Assembly: GCA_016869895.1 (NCBI GenBank)
Contig: VGDC01000112.1
Span: 1-6,636 of the forward strand
Length of the DNA stretch: 6,636 nucleotides
Reading direction: 5' to 3'
DNA from: Alphaproteobacteria bacterium
Lineage (GTDB): Bacteria; Pseudomonadota; Alphaproteobacteria; Rickettsiales; VGDC01
A program made the position numbers and the translations under genes. Shown one piece after another: positions 4,739 through 6,636 of this stretch (positions within the stretch are counted from its first letter, which is position 1; each line of letters begins with the position of its first letter). The notes beneath the pieces are model-generated. The model ran no database searches. It had not been told where the DNA came from and saw only the letters and a list, made by a program, of their open reading frames with translations.

Positions 4739-6636
4739 ATGCCCGTTTCCGTCAGCGTTCTTCCTGTTTACCCGCGCCGCCGCCCTCTGTGGGCGCGCCT
4801 TGCTGTGGCCGCGTTGCTGACGACCACCTGCATCCCCTTCATTCCCGCCGTCGCCCATGCCGCCCCTAAACTGGAAAAGCAGACCGCGCCCGTGCTGCTG
4901 GAGGCCGACCGCTTCGCCTATGATGCCGAGAAATCGCTCATCATGGCCATCGGCGGCGCGGAAGTGGTGCAGAACGATTATGTGCTGCTGGCTGATAAGA
5001 TCATCTACAACCAGAAGACCGGCGTGGTCACGGCGGAAGGCAATGTCGCCGTTTCTGATGAGACGGGCGATGTCTATTTCGCGGAACGCGCCGTTTTGGA
5101 GAACGAAATCAAGACGGGCATCATCTATAATTTCAGCTCCCGCTTCGCCGATGATTCGCTCTTCGCCGCCAATCAGGCGCGCCGCGTGAGCGACACGGTG
5201 ACCGAGCTGGATTATGCGGTCTATTCGCCCTGTAAGGTCTGCGACGAGGAAGGCAATCCCAAGAAACCCTTCTGGCAGATGAAGGCCAAGCACATCAAGA
5301 TCGACGAGGAAGAGCAGAAGGTCACCTACCGGAACGCATGGTTCGAATTCTTCGAGCTTCCGGTGTTCTTCACCCCCTATTTCTCGCATGCTACGCCGGA
5401 TGCCGACCGCAAGAGCGGATTGCTCATTCCCAGTTATACCACATCCAGCAACCTCGGCACCGTCATCCGCATGCCGTACTACTGGAACATCGCGCCGCAG
5501 ATGGATGCGATAATCACCCCCATCAACACCACCTCCGAAGGGCCGGTGCTGGCAGCGGAATTCCGCCATCTGCTCGATAAGGGCATGTACAATCTGGAGG
5601 GCAGCATCACCCATCCGGAAGGGGATTCGGCCACCGGAACTCCTGCGGATGAAGATTACCGTTGGCACATCGAAGGCAAGGGGGATTATCGTCTCAGCAA
5701 TTTCTGGCGGACTGGCTTCACGGGCAAGCGCGCTTCCGATGACACTTACCTCCGGCGCTATGATTTTGGTAACGAGGATTTGCTTACCTCCAAAGTCTAT
5801 GCGGGCGGGTTCGAGAACCGTACGTCGCTCAATATAGAAGCCATCTCCTTCCAAGGTTTGCGCATCGGCGACAACGCCGACACCATCCCGCTCATCCATC
5901 CGCTGGTCAGCGCATCGCACGAGACCGCACCGGGCTGGAACGGTTCGCGCTTCGGGGTGAACGGTAATCTCATGGCTTTGAGCCGCGAAATCGGCGCGCA
6001 GAGCCGCCGCGTCTCCACTTCCGGTTATTGGAAGATGCCCGGCATCACCAAGGCCGGCCATGTGTTCGAGGTGCGCCCCCAGCTCCGCGCTGACCTCTAT
6101 TCCGTCGAGAATGTGACTGCCACCACCACTGGCGGCGCGCTGGATGAATACGATGGCGTGGCGGGACGCATCGTGCCGGAGGTCTGGTTCGACTGGCGTT
6201 ATCCTTTGCTGCGCCGCTTCAAGTCTTCCAGCCTTGTCATCGAGCCGACGGCGAATCTCATCCTCGGTATGAATAACGTCAATTCCGACAAGATTCCCAA
6301 CGAGGATAGCTTGGCTCTGGAATTCTCCGATACCAACCTGTTCAGCGACAACCACTACACCGGCTATGACCTTGCCGAAGGCGGCACCCGCGTGAATTAC
6401 GGTATCCGCGGTCAGTGGGATTATGACTACGCCAGCGGCAGCAACGTCGAGTTCCTCATCGGCCAGAATTACCACACCGATGACAACAACCTCTTCCCCT
6501 ACAGCAACGACCTGAACAACCAGTGGTCGGACATCGTGGGGCGTCTGGCGTGGAACTACTCTAATAACCTGCGCCTCGGCTATCGCTTCCGCCTCGATCA
6601 GGAGGAGCTTGACCTCCAGCGCAGCGAGCTGAACGG
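4739..6636 (+). CDS. lptD: LPS-assembly outer-membrane protein LptD, 3'-truncated by window edge
   Basis: The frame is open from the ATG at 4739 to the right edge: 632 codons plus two bases, with no stop. LptD inserts LPS into the outer leaflet of the outer membrane, working with the lipoprotein LptE. Residues 1-41 form a Sec signal peptide: positively charged RRRPLWAR, a hydrophobic core, and cleavage expected after AHA (39-41). Residues about 51-130 are the LptA/OstA-like periplasmic domain (LLEADRFAYDAEKSLI, AEGNVAVSD), which receives LPS from the bridge. A cysteine pair, YSPCKVC (C165, C168), follows. The conserved lead-in to the barrel is ELPVFFTPYFSHATPD (206-221) and RKSGLLIPSY (224-233). 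From there on the sequence shows alternating aromatic and polar beta-strand patterns typical of the large barrel. Alphaproteobacterial LptD proteins are usually longer than 700 residues, so the last barrel strands are missing. The gene lies 65 bp after lptG, on the same strand, and is probably transcribed with lptFG, perhaps also from its own promoter. The identification is strong. Confidence 0.96.
   Translation, partial: MPVSVSVLPVYPRRRPLWARLAVAALLTTTCIPFIPAVAHAAPKLEKQTAPVLLEADRFAYDAEKSLIMAIGGAEVVQNDYVLLADKIIYNQKTGVVTAEGNVAVSDETGDVYFAERAVLENEIKTGIIYNFSSRFADDSLFAANQARRVSDTVTELDYAVYSPCKVCDEEGNPKKPFWQMKAKHIKIDEEEQKVTYRNAWFEFFELPVFFTPYFSHATPDADRKSGLLIPSYTTSSNLGTVIRMPYYWNIAPQMDAIITPINTTSEGPVLAAEFRHLLDKGMYNLEGSITHPEGDSATGTPADEDYRWHIEGKGDYRLSNFWRTGFTGKRASDDTYLRRYDFGNEDLLTSKVYAGGFENRTSLNIEAISFQGLRIGDNADTIPLIHPLVSASHETAPGWNGSRFGVNGNLMALSREIGAQSRRVSTSGYWKMPGITKAGHVFEVRPQLRADLYSVENVTATTTGGALDEYDGVAGRIVPEVWFDWRYPLLRRFKSSSLVIEPTANLILGMNNVNSDKIPNEDSLALEFSDTNLFSDNHYTGYDLAEGGTRVNYGIRGQWDYDYASGSNVEFLIGQNYHTDDNNLFPYSNDLNNQWSDIVGRLAWNYSNNLRLGYRFRLDQEELDLQRSELN

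Noticed and set aside
4823..4834. A possible lipoprotein signal in LptD (cysteine at residue 31)
   Set aside because: The residues before C31 are TTT rather than a lipobox, and a good signal peptidase I site (AHA, 39-41) follows. LptD proteins are barrel proteins, not lipoproteins.
4562..6475. A 637-codon open frame on the minus strand, antisense to the end of lptG and most of lptD
   Set aside because: It lies opposite the lptD frame, whose protein is clearly recognisable with a signal peptide, cysteine pair and conserved barrel motifs. The antisense translation shows no family motifs I recognise and is rich in odd repeats of I, G, A and H. Long antisense frames are common opposite GC-rich genes.
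1..6636. Mobile elements, CRISPR arrays, tRNA or rRNA genes, and toxin-antitoxin or defence genes
   Set aside because: No transposase, integrase, regularly spaced repeats, RNA gene signatures or defence-type domains can be seen. Nearly all of the window is taken up by recognisable housekeeping genes, and no gap is longer than about 103 bp.

Overview
The window carries five protein genes of an apparently alphaproteobacterial chromosome and no mobile element, CRISPR array or RNA gene that I can support. The lineage call rests on three things: the gene order pepA (divergent) / lptF / lptG / lptD, which is common in Alphaproteobacteria; the SPCxxC cysteine pair in LptD; and a pilin-like protein of a type often seen in that class. 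A Micavibrio-like or Rhodospirillales-like source is possible but is only a guess. Base composition is moderately GC-rich and looks uniform across the genes, with no sign of recent transfer.

Left part (1-826). The 3' portion of a type IV pilin or pseudopilin-like gene enters from the left edge and ends at 723. It converges on pepA. The 103-bp gap between the two stop codons holds two hairpins, one of them long and nearly perfect, which probably mark the ends of the two transcripts.

Middle part (827-2424). A complete leucyl aminopeptidase gene (pepA, family M17) lies on the minus strand with all metal-binding and catalytic residues intact. A 101-bp divergent spacer, which probably holds promoters for both directions, separates it from the LPS transport genes.

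Right part (2425-6636). lptF and lptG overlap by one base and encode the two membrane subunits of the LPS-exporting ABC transporter (LptB2FG). After a 65-bp gap comes lptD, the outer-membrane LPS translocon. It begins at 4739 and runs off the right edge after 632 codons. Together these three genes supply the inner-membrane extractor and the outer-membrane exit of the LPS bridge. The ATPase LptB and the bridge parts LptA and LptC are not here and are expected elsewhere. In related genomes surA, pdxA and rsmA usually follow lptD.

I found no convincing undescribed system. The items most worth a second look are the nested palindrome between the convergent genes, a well-spaced promoter-like pair in the lptG-lptD gap, the cysteine layout of LptD, and the pilin-like gene, whose partner genes are out of view.
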